Assembly: GCA_965247385.1 (NCBI GenBank)
Contig: CBDFHG010000002.1
Span: forward strand, 682,001 to 746,000
DNA: 64,000 nt
Source: Thermohalobaculum sp965247385
GTDB taxonomy: Bacteria > Pseudomonadota > Alphaproteobacteria > Rhodobacterales > Rhodobacteraceae
Direction of reading: 5' to 3'
Part shown: piece after piece, positions 1 through 10,910 of the stretch
How the letters are laid out: every line of letters begins with the position of its first letter
Position numbering within the stretch: position 1 is the first letter of the stretch
Notes under the pieces: model-generated
Databases searched by the model: none
What the model was told of the DNA's origin: nothing
The model's input: only the letters and a program-made list of their open reading frames with translations
Made by a program: the position numbers and the translations under genes

Positions 1-120
1 CGTCTGCGGCGTCACCGCGAAGAACGCCGCCAGGCCGTCGACCAAAACCCGCCCATCCTTGCGCGCCGCGGCCAGAATGTCGTTCTGGCGGTCCGAGATG
101 CTTACGTTCCGAGCACACAT
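1..120 (-). CDS. glpR: DeoR-family repressor, GlpR-like (5' end only, cut by window edge)
   Basis: Only the first 40 codons are in the window. The translation starts MCARNVSISDRQNDIL and continues with an AARKDGRVLVDGLAAFFAVTPQT-type segment, which is the winged-helix start of DeoR-family regulators (the SxRQxxIL and FxVTxxT helix-turn-helix signatures). The gene runs away from the glycerol importer operon, the usual place for a GlpR repressor sensing glycerol 3-phosphate. The assignment as GlpR and not another DeoR protein is inferred from this position; the effector domain is outside the window. Confidence 0.75.
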   Translation of the reverse strand, partial: MCARNVSISDRQNDILAAARKDGRVLVDGLAAFFAVTPQT

Positions 121-291
121 GCCGATTTCCATCCAGCCCAATTTTCTGTCAGCCCGAGCCCGCTCAGTCACGGCGCCTTCCCGGGAGCGATCTCCCGCAT
201 TTTAGATATCTTCACTTGACGCGCAAGTGACTTTCGTTTGAACATCTCGGCCACGCGAACGAAATCGATTCAAAACAAAGGGAGGCTGAAG
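121..291. promoter_or_regulatory. Divergent glpR/glpV control region with inverted repeats
   Basis: This is the intergenic region between the DeoR gene and the importer operon. It holds three inverted repeats: CGGGAG/CTCCCG at 182-187 and 192-197; TCACTTG/CAAGTGA at 212-218 and 224-230 (5-bp spacer); and TTTCGTT/AACGAAA at 232-238 and 258-264. The last is the kind of TTCG-containing element many DeoR/GlpR proteins bind. A ribosome site GGGAGG at 280-285 sets the glpV start. Operator function is inferred; no core promoter could be fixed with confidence. Confidence 0.45.
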
Positions 292-2031
<1,740 letters not shown>

Positions 2032-2167
2032 GACGCCAGACTGCGGCACACCATTGCCGCCGGGGAGCCAATCGGCTTTCCGGCGGTTACCGACCAAAGG
2101 CTTGTGTTTCCCCGAGCGCCAGAAAGTGCGACGTTCCGGACAGCACAAGGCAAACCTGAAAGCCAGC

Positions 2168-3238
2168 ATGACGCTCGAATTGAGAAATGTGGTCAAGCGC
2201 ATCGGCGCCGAGACCCATATCCATCAAACCAACCTGACGCTGGCGACCGAGGGCTTCAATGTCCTGCTCGGCGCGACAGGCGCCGGCAAGACCATCCTGA
2301 TCAAGCTGATGGCCGGACTGGAACATCCGACCTCCGGCGAGATCTGGTTCAATGGCGAGAACGTCACCGGCCGTTCGACGCAAAGCCGCAACGTCTCGCT
2401 GGTGCATCAGTTCTTCATCAACTACGCGAACATGACGGTGTTCGAGAACATCGCCTCGCCATTGCGTGTCGCCGGCATGGGCCGGGCCGAGATCGAGCGC
2501 CGGATCGGCGAGACCGCCGAATTGCTGAAGCTGACCCCGATGCTGGGCCGCCGCCCGTCCGAGCTGTCCGGCGGTCAGCAGCAGCGCACAGCACTTGCCC
2601 GCGCCATCGTCAAGGATTCGGGCCTGGTATTGCTGGACGAACCCCTGGCCAACCTCGACTACAAGCTGCGCGAGGAACTGCGCGACCAGCTTCCCCAACT
2701 TTTCGCCCATCGCGGCACCATCGTTGTCTACGCCACGTCCGAGCCGTCCGAGGCGCTGCTGCTGGGCGGCCACACCGCCACCATGAGCGAAGGCCGCATC
2801 ACCCAGTTCGGCGAAACCCCGGTCTCGTACCGTCAGCCGCGCGATCTGGAGACGGCGGAGGTGTTCTCCGACCCGCCGATCAACGCAGCACCCGTTGCCA
2901 AGCGGGGGGATCGGATCATCCTCGACGATACTGTCCAGTGGCCCGCGACCGGCGCCATCGCCACAGCGCCGGACGGCAACTATACGGTCGGCGTCCGCCC
3001 CCATTACATCAGCCCGAAGCGCGGTGCGGAAAACACGGTCCGGCTCAACGGCCGGGTTCTGGTCACTGAACTTTCCGGCTCCGAAAGCGTCGCCCATTTC
3101 GACATGAACGGGCGCACCTGGGTGGCCCAGAGCCATGGCGTCCATTCCTACCAAGTTGGCGCCACGCATGATTTCTTCGTCGATACCGGCGGCTGCCTCT
3201 ATTTCGGTGCCAATGGCAAACTTGTCGCAAGCGTGTAG
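2168..3238 (+). CDS. glpS: Glycerol ABC transporter ATP-binding subunit (GlpS-like)
   Basis: A 356-residue ABC ATPase. The start at 2168 (MTLELRNVVKR) fits the domain; the frame is open further upstream but that part looks non-coding. Visible motifs: Walker A GATGAGKT (about residues 38-45), canonical signature LSGGQQQR, Walker B LVLLDEP with the catalytic Glu, and a C-terminal OB-like (TOBE/MalK-type) extension. The switch (H-loop) position reads VVYATSEPSEA where VTHDQ-EA is usual, so the H-loop His is missing. The partner ATPase downstream has the complementary defect (degenerate signature, normal H-loop). A run of 12 G residues follows the stop codon. Confidence 0.83.
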   Translation: MTLELRNVVKRIGAETHIHQTNLTLATEGFNVLLGATGAGKTILIKLMAGLEHPTSGEIWFNGENVTGRSTQSRNVSLVHQFFINYANMTVFENIASPLRVAGMGRAEIERRIGETAELLKLTPMLGRRPSELSGGQQQRTALARAIVKDSGLVLLDEPLANLDYKLREELRDQLPQLFAHRGTIVVYATSEPSEALLLGGHTATMSEGRITQFGETPVSYRQPRDLETAEVFSDPPINAAPVAKRGDRIILDDTVQWPATGAIATAPDGNYTVGVRPHYISPKRGAENTVRLNGRVLVTELSGSESVAHFDMNGRTWVAQSHGVHSYQVGATHDFFVDTGGCLYFGANGKLVASV

Positions 3239-3249
3239 GGGGGGGGGGG
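3238..3249 (+). repeat. G12 homopolymer tract at the glpS stop codon
   Basis: Twelve consecutive G residues begin with the last base of the TAG stop codon of the upstream ATPase gene. The tract opens a 192-bp gap between two ATPase genes that would be expected to sit close together in one operon. Such a tract is unstable in replication and hard to sequence, so its exact length is uncertain. Confidence 0.9.
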
Positions 3250-3430
3250 CGGCGCATGGCCATAATCGAGAACTTCGGATGCTCTCTGATCCGGCGCCGC
3301 CCTGGCCTCGAGCCGGAGTCTCGGCCGATAGCATGCAGCTTCGCGAGGGCTCCGCTCGGGGGCCGGGGTGGGGCGACCTGGAATCAGCGCTCCCGATTCA
3401 TCTGGAAAACTTCGGGATCCGGGCGTTAAC

Positions 3431-4519
<1,089 letters not shown>

Positions 4520-4522
4520 ACG

Positions 4523-5389
4523 ATGGCGGTCAAGACCGAAAACCACAAGGCCTGGTTCTTCGTCCTGCCGGTGGTCCTGCTGGTGGCGTTCAACGCGCTG
4601 ATCCCGCTGATGACAGTGGTCAACTACTCGGTGCAGGAGACCTTCGGCAACAATATCTTCCTGTGGTCAGGGGTGCGCTGGTTCGAGGATATCCTGAACT
4701 CCGAGCGCTTCCATGCAGCCCTCGGCAGGCAGTTGATATTCACCGGAACCATTCTGGCCATCGAGGTGCCACTGGGTGTCGCCATCGCCCTCACCATGCC
4801 GCGCAAGGGCCCCTGGGTCCCGGTCTGTCTGGTGATGATGGCGCTGCCCCTGCTGATCCCCTGGAACGTGGTCGGTTCGATGTGGAACATCTTTGCGCTG
4901 CCGGATATCGGCCTACTGGGCCGGGCGATCAACGCCATGGGCGTCGACTACAACTACACCCAGCAGCCGCTGGCGGCGTGGTTCACCGTGATCCTGATGG
5001 ATGTCTGGCATTGGACTTCGCTGGTGGTGTTGCTGGCCTATGCCGGGTTGATCTCGATCCCCGATGCCTATTACCAGGCGGCGAAGATCGACGGCGCCAA
5101 GGCCTGGGCGGTGTTTCGTCACATCCAGTTGCCGAAGATGAAGCAGGTGCTGACCATCGCCATCCTGTTGCGCTTCATCGACAGCTTCATGATCTATACC
5201 GAACCCTCGGTGCTCACCGGCGGCGGCCCCGGCAACTCCACCACCTTCCTCTCGATCGACCTGGTCAAGATCGCGCTGGGCCAATTCGACCTGGGCCCGG
5301 CGGCGGCGATGTCGCTGGTCTATTTCGTTATCACGCTGTTGGTCAGTTGGGTGTTCTACACCCTGATGACCCGCGACGAGACGGATTGA
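4523..5389 (+). CDS. glpP: Glycerol ABC transporter permease (GlpP-like)
   Basis: A 288-residue MalF/UgpA-type inner-membrane permease with six predicted hydrophobic segments. The EAA coupling loop is visible as YYQAAKIDGAKAWAVFRHIQLPKM (about residues 190-213), which docks on the ATPases. The start follows the stop of the preceding ATPase by 3 bp, and the next permease starts 13 bp after its stop behind a GGGGGG/GGAG ribosome site. Family membership is clear; glycerol specificity comes from the operon as a whole. Confidence 0.85.
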   Translation: MAVKTENHKAWFFVLPVVLLVAFNALIPLMTVVNYSVQETFGNNIFLWSGVRWFEDILNSERFHAALGRQLIFTGTILAIEVPLGVAIALTMPRKGPWVPVCLVMMALPLLIPWNVVGSMWNIFALPDIGLLGRAINAMGVDYNYTQQPLAAWFTVILMDVWHWTSLVVLLAYAGLISIPDAYYQAAKIDGAKAWAVFRHIQLPKMKQVLTIAILLRFIDSFMIYTEPSVLTGGGPGNSTTFLSIDLVKIALGQFDLGPAAAMSLVYFVITLLVSWVFYTLMTRDETD

Positions 5390-5402
5390 GGGGGGCGGAG
5401 AC

Positions 5403-6203
<801 letters not shown>

Positions 6204-6221
6204 CGGCAAGGAGGGCACCAC

Positions 6222-6503
6222 ATGGACCTGACCTGGATGGCCTGGACCTGGCCCACTGCCGCATTCTTCGTCTTCGTCTTCGGATCGATCGCGGTGATGG
6301 GAATTCTGGAGTGGCGCTCTCCCGGCGGCGCACCACGCCGCGGCATCCTGGGGCTGGACACCACCCGGGGCGACCGGCTGTTCATCTCGCTCCTGGGCTC
6401 CGCCTTCATCTTCCTCGGCTGGCTCGGCCTGATGGGCACACCGCTCTGGGGGGCGCTGGCGATTGCCCTTACCTGGTGCATCTTTGTTTTTTGGAGGGTG
6501 TGA
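6222..6503 (+). CDS. DUF2160 small membrane protein of the glycerol importer operon
   Basis: A 93-residue protein with three hydrophobic segments (about residues 7-27, 47-66 and 72-92). The sequence WMAWTWPTAAFFVFVFGSI and the GxLGLDTTRGDRLFISLLGSAFI region match DUF2160, a family that travels with GlpSTPQV-type glycerol importers. A strong AAGGAGG ribosome site lies at 6209-6215. Its role is unknown; it may be an accessory membrane subunit. It is the last gene of the operon. Confidence 0.75.
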   Translation: MDLTWMAWTWPTAAFFVFVFGSIAVMGILEWRSPGGAPRRGILGLDTTRGDRLFISLLGSAFIFLGWLGLMGTPLWGALAIALTWCIFVFWRV

Positions 6504-6638
6504 CCGCTTCAAGCTGGGCAAATGCGCACGGTGTCAACCGTCCAGGAACCCATCCTGAAAGAAGTCGTGCGATATCAGAATTTCATGATTCACCGCCTTG
6601 GTCGAGAAGATGGAGAGCCAGAAGCCTTGGACGATGCC

Positions 6639-6668
6639 GCCAGGCCCGGACACGGGCCTGGCTTTCAT
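6639..6668 (+). terminator. Rho-independent terminator after the glycerol importer operon
   Basis: A perfect 10-bp stem (GCCAGGCCCG / CGGGCCTGGC) with a GACA loop spans 6639-6662 and is followed by TTTCATT. It lies 136 bp after the last importer gene on the same strand. The stem is strong and the T-tract short, so the call is good but not certain. Confidence 0.65.
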
Positions 6669-6769
6669 TGCCTGCGCGGGGCGACCGAAGCGCGACTGCA
6701 CCAGGGCGCGTAAGTTCGACCCCGCCGAATGGCGGATTCGCGTCGCGGCTTCGTACATCGAACACGTGC

Positions 6770-7151
6770 TCAGAGAGCCGCAGCCGTTGTGGCATAGAAG
6801 AACGCATCAAAGTTGCGCAGGTCTGGTTTGCCGGGCAGATCAATGACACGGTTTACGATGAACGGAACGGTCTGTTCGGTCAGACCACCGTGACTGCGCA
6901 GCGGCTCGTTCAGCGCGGCCAGATCGTGCCGATGCTCGGACGTGCCGATGCAGATATTTTCACCCGAAACCATCACGATGTCGCCGATGCGGTCCCCAGG
7001 TAACTCGAAACGCTTGATGGCATCTTCCTTTTCGAGCACCAGTATGATGCCGTCGGTCGCTTCCAGCTTTGCAACGATATCGGATCTGTTGACTTCTGCA
7101 GGCAAATAGGCAGTCGCAAACCCCCCCAGCGCACCGTGGTGTACGACATAA
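6770..7151 (-). pseudogene. phnA: Phosphonoacetate hydrolase, 3' fragment (separated by an insertion sequence)
   Basis: This is the C-terminal third of the phosphonoacetate hydrolase whose first part lies at 8643-9509. Reading from the insertion point it begins YVVHHGALGGFATAYLP and runs to a TGA at 6770, ending YATTAAAL. The HHGAxGGFA segment carries metal-binding His residues of the alkaline-phosphatase superfold, so the N-terminal part alone cannot be active. Removing the element and one copy of the 4-bp duplication restores one 414-residue reading frame, the length of known PhnA proteins (about 400). Confidence 0.85.
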
Positions 7152-7170
7152 CAGCCCGTTGAAAAAGTCG
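7148..7170. repeat. Left end of the phnA insertion: target duplication and terminal inverted repeat
   Basis: ATAA at 7148-7151 is one copy of the target duplication. The element starts at 7152 with CAGCCCGTTGAAAAAGTCG. The right end read inward is CAGCCCGTTGACGAAGTCG, so 17 of 19 bases match. Confidence 0.88.
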
Positions 7171-7173
7171 CCA

Positions 7174-7213
7174 TTGACCGGGTTTCACCCCACTTGACCG
7201 GGTTTCACCCCAC
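7174..7213. repeat. Two tandem copies of a 20-bp unit inside the IS left end
   Basis: The unit TTGACCGGGTTTCACCCCAC occurs at 7174-7193 and again at 7194-7213. The second copy overlaps the last codons of the transposase gene. It could be a subterminal transposase site or a slippage product. Confidence 0.85.
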
Positions 7214-8560
7214 GACGAAACATAACGCGGCGTCGGCGGTTTCGCCATCCTCCGAGACGATGAGGACGATCCGAGCGACCAGAACGGCTCCAGCGGGCGC
7301 AACAAGCACGAAAACACCGCCATATCCGCCCGCCACAGCCTGGCGCGGGGTGCCGGCGCCGATGAGTTGGCGCATCAGCAACGAGAGGTTGTGGCCGGCG
7401 ACGTGAAGCAGGTATCGCTTGTGCACGTTCTCGCGCCCGCGCAGCCAGGTTCGGCGCATGCCGCCGCGATCGAGGGTGTGGGCAAAGGAGCGCTCGACGA
7501 TCTCGGCGCGCAGCTTGAAGGCATCGCGGGCGACCCCGGACTTGAGCCGCACGCGGTTGTTGGTGACCGCCCGGCGCGCCGCCTGGTCACCGCGCCAGCG
7601 CGAAAAGCCCTTCTGCCTGGGCTCGGCGATCCGGGTCTTCCAGGGACTGTCGTCCAGGGCCTTCAAGACCGCCCGTGAGAAATAGCCCTTGTCGGTGACG
7701 CATTCGGCCGGGCTCTCTGGCGTCGGTGCCGCAGCCACCGCCTCGAGGTTTGCCTCGGCCGCCGCCATGGTCTTGAAAAGCGTCGTGGTGTCGCCCTCAT
7801 CGGCTGGGTGCAACTCGGCCGCCACCACCGCCCCGGTGTCCAGATCCACCGCGTGCTCGGGCTTGTAGGCCAGATGGGTCGTGCCGTCCTTCATCCTGGC
7901 GACCCTGGCCTCGGGGTCGCTCCTGGAAACCCAATCCTGGTTCGAGAGCTTCTTGCCCTTGCGCTTGCGGTCCAGACGCGCCAGGTCCTCGGCCGTGGGC
8001 GTCTCGATGCCGCTCTCCCGGGCCAGATGCTCCAGCATCTCCCGGTAGCCCTCACCCGTGTCGCGCCGCACGATGTTGCGCAGCGCCGCGTTGGCCTCCA
8101 TGGTCGAGGCATCCACCCCGATGCGGTCGCCCTTCACCAAACCCGCCTCGGCGATCAGCGCCAGAACCCAATCGAAGACCACCGCGTGCACCTCGTGGGG
8201 CAGACGCGTGCGGGTCTTCGACAGCCAGGAATGGTCCGGCACACGATCCCGGCTCTCCAGCCGCAGAAACTCCCGCAGCGACAGCGAATCCGAGCAGCGC
8301 CATTCCAGCCCGCGCTCAGAGTCGATGCCCTCGAAGTAGCCCACCAGATGCATGCGGAAATAGCGCCCCGGCGGCACCGAAGGCGCTCCCGTCCTGGCCG
8401 CGTAATAGCACCGGCAGGTCGCCTCGACGAAGTCGTCGAAGCCGCCCTCAATCAGGACCGACTGAAGACGGTCGTAAAACACATGACCCGGCGAGCGCGG
8501 CATCTCCGCCCAGCCCACCATCAAATCACCCTGACGATCCTTCTGCAGTCCCATCGACAT
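7205..8560 (-). CDS. Transposase, IS5-superfamily (DUF772 + DDE domain, IS1182-like)
   Basis: A complete 451-residue DDE transposase. The N-terminal DUF772-type region (about residues 40-130) contains GRYFRMHLVGYFEGID and DHSWLSKTRTRLP. The catalytic domain shows the first Asp in RIGVDASTMEANA (about residue 150), the second in CVTDKGYFS (about 290), and Glu in EIVERSFAHTLDRGG (about 365). A GGGAGG ribosome site precedes the ATG. The C-terminal 35 residues after the usual family end are hydrophobic and probably dispensable. Assignment between the IS5 and IS1182 groups was not settled. Confidence 0.85.
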   Translation of the reverse strand: MSMGLQKDRQGDLMVGWAEMPRSPGHVFYDRLQSVLIEGGFDDFVEATCRCYYAARTGAPSVPPGRYFRMHLVGYFEGIDSERGLEWRCSDSLSLREFLRLESRDRVPDHSWLSKTRTRLPHEVHAVVFDWVLALIAEAGLVKGDRIGVDASTMEANAALRNIVRRDTGEGYREMLEHLARESGIETPTAEDLARLDRKRKGKKLSNQDWVSRSDPEARVARMKDGTTHLAYKPEHAVDLDTGAVVAAELHPADEGDTTTLFKTMAAAEANLEAVAAAPTPESPAECVTDKGYFSRAVLKALDDSPWKTRIAEPRQKGFSRWRGDQAARRAVTNNRVRLKSGVARDAFKLRAEIVERSFAHTLDRGGMRRTWLRGRENVHKRYLLHVAGHNLSLLMRQLIGAGTPRQAVAGGYGGVFVLVAPAGAVLVARIVLIVSEDGETADAALCFVVG

Positions 8561-8623
8561 CGGCGAACCTCCCGGTCAAATCAGAATATCATAGAATCAG
8601 ACCAGGCCGCTCGTGTCCAGGGC

Positions 8624-8646
8624 CGACTTCGTCAACGGGCTGATAA
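8624..8646. repeat. Right end of the phnA insertion: inverted repeat and target duplication
   Basis: The terminal inverted repeat occupies 8624-8642 and the second ATAA target copy 8643-8646. Beyond it phnA resumes in frame. Confidence 0.88.
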
Positions 8647-9509
8647 GGGTCGGTGATCGGCAGGATCACACGCACGACCGCCTCGCCCAGCCACTCATCC
8701 ATCAGTTCTTGAACGTAGACAACCTTGGGTGAGCCATCTTCATGATGTTTCGGCTTCATGCCGTGATCGGCCGTGACGACGATCGCAGCGCCAAGAGCGT
8801 CGAGCTCGGTCAGGTATTTGTCGAACATCTTGTAGAAGGCTTTTGCCTCGGGGTGATCCGGGGCGTATTTGTGCTGCACATAGTCTGTTGTGGTGAGGTA
8901 CATCAGGTCCGGCTTCCACTCTTTCAGAAGCTTCACACCTGCTGCAAAAACGAACTCGGACAGTTCCGCCGAATAGACTTCCGGTTGCGCCATGCCCAAC
9001 CACTCCGAGGCCTTCTCCTGGCCATGAACTGCGGTGGTAGACGTGTCGGATTTCTCGGCCGAGAAGCACTTGGCCCGGTCGTCGTCGAAATTCAGACCGG
9101 CACCCAATAACGCGCGCAATTTATCCTTGGCAGTGACAACCGCGACCTTGGCACCCGCATCGTAGAATTGTTTGAAGACGGTCGGGGCGCGCAGGAAGCG
9201 GACATCGTTCATCATCACCTCTTCGCCGGTATCCGGGTCAAACAGGAAGTTGCCGCAAATACCATGCACGATCGGTGGGCGTCCTGTGGCGATGGAGAGG
9301 TTGTTCGGGTTGGTGAAGGACGGGATCACCGAATGGGCCAAACGGTCGGTCCCGGTCTTGCGCATGCGCTCCAGGGTCGGCATCAGGCCATCGGCGATGG
9401 CTACGTCCAAGTAGGCTGGCTCGCAGCCATCGAGGCAAATCGCAATCGCCGGAACCTTGGGCACCGGATATACACGTTCGTTTGCCTCGACAGGAGTTCG
9501 GATCGCCAT
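8643..9509 (-). pseudogene. phnA: Phosphonoacetate hydrolase, 5' fragment (interrupted)
   Basis: The start is taken at 9509 (MAIRTPVEANERVYPVP), with GAGAGG upstream; the open frame continues further up without homology. The fragment is the first 288 residues of a phosphonoacetate hydrolase, which cleaves phosphonoacetate to acetate and phosphate. Visible superfamily features are AICLDGCEPAYLD (first metal Asp), HSVIPSFTNPNN (nucleophilic Thr), and VVTADHGMKPKH (metal Asp-His). After ITDPY the frame runs into the IS. No phosphonate transport or phnWY genes are in view, so the substrate source is unknown. The gene is probably non-functional because the later metal ligands are on the other side of the IS. 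Confidence 0.88.
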
Positions 9510-9767
9510 GCTTCGGTTCCTCTCGCAATCGTTGTCATTTGGTGTGGTCTGCGTCATTCGGTTTCGTCTGGGGTTTTGAGAGCAGCAGGCCGGTTGTTTC
9601 TTCGCAGGGCGTGAAAAACCGCTCTTCATGCTCAATCCAGATTTCAGTTCACGCCGTTCCACCGGATTTTCTGCGTCATGTCCAATATTCTTTTCGGATT
9701 TTGTCATGCCAATATGGCATAGCAAGAAGGGTGAAAAAGTCGTCTCCAAATGTAAGTAATTAAATAA
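9510..9767. promoter_or_regulatory. phnA upstream region with a perfect ATGCCA-ATA-TGGCAT palindrome
   Basis: No gene is supported here. A perfect inverted repeat (6-bp arms, 3-bp spacer) at 9706-9720 lies about 200 bp before the phnA start and could be a regulator site, or part of the adjoining degraded IS. The sequence turns AT-rich from about 9750 towards the IS relic. Confidence 0.4.
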
Positions 9768-10602
9768 ATGCTAATAACACCACTCGCCGCGAGTATGCGC
9801 GGCACGGCGACCGATATGCAAGTGACCTGACGGACCGGGAGTGGGCGCTTGTCGCGCCATTCCTGCCGGCGCACAAGAAGATCGGCCGGTCGCGCGCCCG
9901 ACGGAACTGCGCGATGTCTATAACGCCATCCTCTGCATGGCCTCGACGGGCTGCCAGTGGGCGATGATTGCGAACGATTTTCCGCCGCCCTCGATGGCTC
10001 AGCGTTACGTCCACGACTGGTGCGACAGCGGCCTGCTCAGGACGATCAATCATCACCTGGTGATGGCGGCGCGGGAACTGGAAGGGCGCGAGGCTAGCCC
10101 CTCGGCCGGCGTGACCGACAGCCAGAGCGTGAAAACGACCGGGAGTGGAGGGGTTTGCGGCTGTGACGCCGGCAAGAAGATCAAGGGCCGCAAGCGCCAC
10201 ATCGTCACCGACACGCTCGGCCTGATGGTCGGGCTGATCGTCCACAGCGCCGATATTCAGGACCGCGACGGCGCGCCGGAGGTGCTCAAATCGATCCGCC
10301 ACGCCTTCCCCTGGCTGCGTCACGTCTTCGCCGACGGCGGCTACGCAGGACCGAAGCTGCGCGGCAAACTGGCAAAGATCGGCGACTGGACAATGGAGAT
10401 TGTCAAACGCTCCGACACCGCCGAGGGTTTCGAGGTCATCCCCCGCCGATGGGTGGTCGAGCGCACGTTCGCATGGTTGAACCGATGCCGGAGATTGGCG
10501 AAAGACCGGGAAAAGACCAGCGCCGGCGCCGAGGCGTGGATCCTCATCGCTCATATCCGCCTCGTCACCCGACGCCTCGCAAGGTATTGCCATATCTCAT
10601 AG
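9768..10602 (+). pseudogene. IS5-family (IS427-type) transposase, frameshifted
   Basis: The main frame gives RPTELRDVYNAILCMASTGCQW, then the DDE domain: VTDSQSVKTTGSGG (Asp), KKIKGRKRHIVTD, HVFADGGYAG (Asp) and RRWVVERTFAWL (Glu), ending at 10602. The missing N-terminus (TTRREYARHGDRYASDLTDREW) is present from about 9773 but in another frame, so one base is lost, probably between 9885 and 9902. That frame also lacks an in-frame ATG; an ATG at 9768 is out by one more base. Two breaks so near the start do not fit the mid-gene programmed shift known for IS427 relatives, so this is called a pseudogene. Element ends were not found. Confidence 0.75.
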
Positions 10603-10723
10603 AGTTTCGAGTCGGACACTTAGAATGGCGGAATTTTACTCCGCGACGGTCAGACGAACCGACCGTTTCCGTGGTCCAGTATTGCTCCGGGATTTACAGG
10701 TTACAGATCCGAAATTTTTGACC

Positions 10724-10781
10724 TGTCATCAGTTCGCGGTGTTAGTAACAAATAGAAATGTCCGGTTCTGTAGCATATAGA
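10724..10781. repeat. ISNCY-type terminus (left) with flanking 10-bp direct repeat
   Basis: TGTTAGTAACA at 10740-10750 and the following bases through TGTCCGGTT (about 10760) match, as an inverted repeat, the sequence ending at 36380. TGTCATCAGT at 10724-10733 recurs in the same orientation at 36381-36390. The terminus is cut near 10781 where the IS66 sequence begins. The rest of 10603-10910 shows no gene. Confidence 0.6.
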
Positions 10782-10910
10782 GTGTCCGCTTTTGGTTTGA
10801 TTGAAAATGGTCATCTTGCGCGCCTGTGTTCCGGGCCGACGGCGAAAGCGTCTGAAGGGTGACCGTCCGGTCTCGGGGCTCTGGTTCGGTTCAGCGTCGG
10901 CCGATTGCGC

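Larger units (their letters stand above)
7152..8642 (-). mobile_element. 1,491-bp insertion sequence inside phnA (IS5-superfamily, IS1182-like transposase)
   Basis: The element is bounded by 19-bp imperfect inverted repeats (7152-7170 and 8624-8642) and by ATAA direct repeats (7148-7151 and 8643-8646). It holds one transposase gene on the minus strand that fills most of its length. Precise ends and an undamaged transposase suggest recent insertion. In silico excision gives the codons for I-T-D-P-Y-V-V-H-H-G across the junction, which proves the target was an open phnA gene. Confidence 0.9.

Noticed and set aside
2087..3334. A 415-codon minus-strand frame opposite the first ATPase gene
   Set aside because: The plus strand carries Walker A, signature and Walker B motifs in order; the opposite frame has none.
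6534..6758. Short minus-strand frame downstream of the phnA fragment
   Set aside because: 74 codons with no recognised family, overlapping the strong terminator hairpin at 6639-6668; not supported as a gene.
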